Shown here in pieces: positions 63,067 to 64,000 of a stretch of DNA of 64,000 bases. The notes beneath the pieces were generated by a model. It saw only the letters and a list, made by a program, of their open reading frames with translations, did no database searches and had not been told where the DNA came from. How positions within the stretch are numbered: position 1 is the stretch's first letter; every line of letters begins with the position of its first letter. The translations under genes and the position numbers were made by a program. The DNA comes from an uncultured Lachnospiraceae bacterium (GTDB lineage Bacteria; Bacillota; Clostridia; Lachnospirales; Lachnospiraceae), in assembly GCA_910584965.1 (NCBI GenBank), contig CAJUDZ010000005.1, forward strand, positions 114,770 through 178,769, given 5' to 3'.

Positions 63067-64000
63067 TGACCTCACTCCAATCTATAATCTTTTTCAGATA
63101 TGGATCTGCGCCATACTTGCCCTCTAAGTATTGCTTGTCATATTTTGCATCCATACGGACAGATTCGCCTTTCGTATTCTTAAATTCTACCAAGGAATAA
63201 AGTTTAGAGTTCTGCTCCTTTCCCTTTGCCACAAACCAGATTTCATCACGGCGAAATATATCATTGTTCATGGTTGACAAATCATGTGAAGTGAAAATAA
63301 GTTGCGCACCGTTCTTGTTAATCTCCATATTGTTGAATAACATGATTACATATCGCAGCAATACCGGATGAATTTTTGCATCCAGCTCGTCAATCACTAA
63401 GGTTGTTCCAACAACAAGACTTCTTGCAATAAAAGGCAATAGTCCAAACAGTTTCCTTGTTCCGCTGGATTCCTCTGCCAAAGTTAATTCCGTACTATAC
63501 CCATTTACAGTATGCTTTGTATATACTTCAATATAGTTTTCTACCTTCTCTTCAATCCGAAAGTCCTCAATATCCAGATCCATCTCACGAATCATATCAA
63601 GCACAAGTTTTTTTACCTCGTCTTTCTTAGCTATGGCCGTTCGCAATTCCTGCCTCGGATTCCCATAATTCAAAAAATCAATGGACTCCTCAAACCATTC
63701 AATCACATTGGAAATCACATCATTTTTTTTATAGGTGATTCCCAAATAGGATAACAGAGGCAGCGTCTCTGAAATTTCTTCACTGATTTTGATTTTACCG
63801 AACACCCCTTTTAAATCAACTTCATTCCCATTTCTCACGAAAAGAGCCGAACGTCTTCCGGTATCTAACTTAATCCGGTCTAAACTCTCATAAACAACAG
63901 AGTCCTGTTTCACATGAAGGATATAACGATATTCTGCAGCATCCGTCCTGAAAAACACTTCAAACTCCGTTGGCTCCTTTCTCGTTTCTTCTGAAAAAGC
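63059..64000 (-). CDS. RloA-like AAA ATPase of a defence pair, partial at the window edge
   Basis: This gives about 313 residues of the C-terminal part of an OLD/ABC-like ATPase. The frame is open to the edge and continues beyond, so the N terminus with Walker A is outside. The signature (LTLAEESSGTRKLFGLLP), Walker B (TTLVIDELDAKIHPVLL) and the H-loop (QLIFTSHDLSTM) are visible. With RloB it forms a two-gene unit like AbiL or RloAB. The ATPase presumably senses the phage and licenses the RloB effector. Confidence 0.87.
   Translation of the reverse strand, partial: AFSEETRKEPTEFEVFFRTDAAEYRYILHVKQDSVVYESLDRIKLDTGRRSALFVRNGNEVDLKGVFGKIKISEEISETLPLLSYLGITYKKNDVISNVIEWFEESIDFLNYGNPRQELRTAIAKKDEVKKLVLDMIREMDLDIEDFRIEEKVENYIEVYTKHTVNGYSTELTLAEESSGTRKLFGLLPFIARSLVVGTTLVIDELDAKIHPVLLRYVIMLFNNMEINKNGAQLIFTSHDLSTMNNDIFRRDEIWFVAKGKEQNSKLYSLVEFKNTKGESVRMDAKYDKQYLEGKYGADPYLKKIIDWSEVNA

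Noticed and set aside
1..64000. CRISPR arrays, tRNA or rRNA genes, and IS transposases.
   Set aside because: None were recognised on reading both strands; no regular spaced repeats and no transposase motifs.

Overview
The window looks like chromosome of a spore-forming member of the Clostridia, most probably Lachnospiraceae. The signs are moderate GC with strong AGGAGG-type ribosome sites, a glgC-glgD pair, a sufC-sufB pair without a cysteine desulfurase, ytaF, a SleC-type spore cortex lytic enzyme, a CIRCE element, Bce-type peptide-sensing modules, and a cluster I recognise from memory as DUF5716/DUF5717, which I associate with this family. Species cannot be named from the sequence.

Layout. 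1-2 kb: two-gene Fe-S assembly unit. 2-3.3 kb: AT-rich island with a 5'-truncated HipA/CtkA-like kinase and a 71-residue partner. 3.4-8.7 kb: purine genes purC, purF, purB, purA, with a 23-codon ORF and a hairpin between purB and purA. 8.8-15.9 kb: four-gene cluster of a 1190-residue beta-plus-solenoid protein, an actin/Hsp70-like protein, a TPR-like protein and a coiled-coil membrane protein. 16-22.3 kb: a SleC-like gene cut into two halves by a 5.1 kb element that carries a large serine recombinase, a small coupled ORF and two secreted-protein genes. 22.5-32 kb: htpG behind CIRCE, a PpiC lipoprotein, a PHP protein, ilvE, a hybrid histidine kinase, folA and a beta-CASP nuclease. 32-39 kb: ytaF, a calcium-type P-ATPase, greA and glgCD. 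39-53.5 kb: two two-component/ABC transporter modules on either side of a CPBP/TetR pair and a YetA-like gene. 53.5-61.4 kb: accessory genes (methyltransferase, TetR, AraC, HD, DUF3788, CPBP, MerR, serine hydrolase). 61.6-64 kb: a decayed toxin-antitoxin pair and a RloA/RloB-type defence pair that runs off the window.

The main discovery candidate is the split sleC-like gene. The 5' half (22327 down to 21641) stops at a TAG placed exactly at a GGTA core. The 3' half resumes at a second GGTA core (16538-16541). Joining the two at the core rebuilds one reading frame (...YTEW-YRNQGYNF...) of about 421 residues, close to the usual SleC length. Just inside each end is a 19-base half-site; the two are imperfect inverted copies (14/19) placed symmetrically about the core, as expected for a serine-integrase attP. 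The recombinase ends 78 bases from one core. This has the architecture of developmentally excised elements such as skin in sigK, here in a cortex-lysis gene.

Second in interest is the DUF5716/DUF5717-type cluster, which has no function I can name. Coding starts were chosen by ribosome sites and family N termini. No database search was possible.
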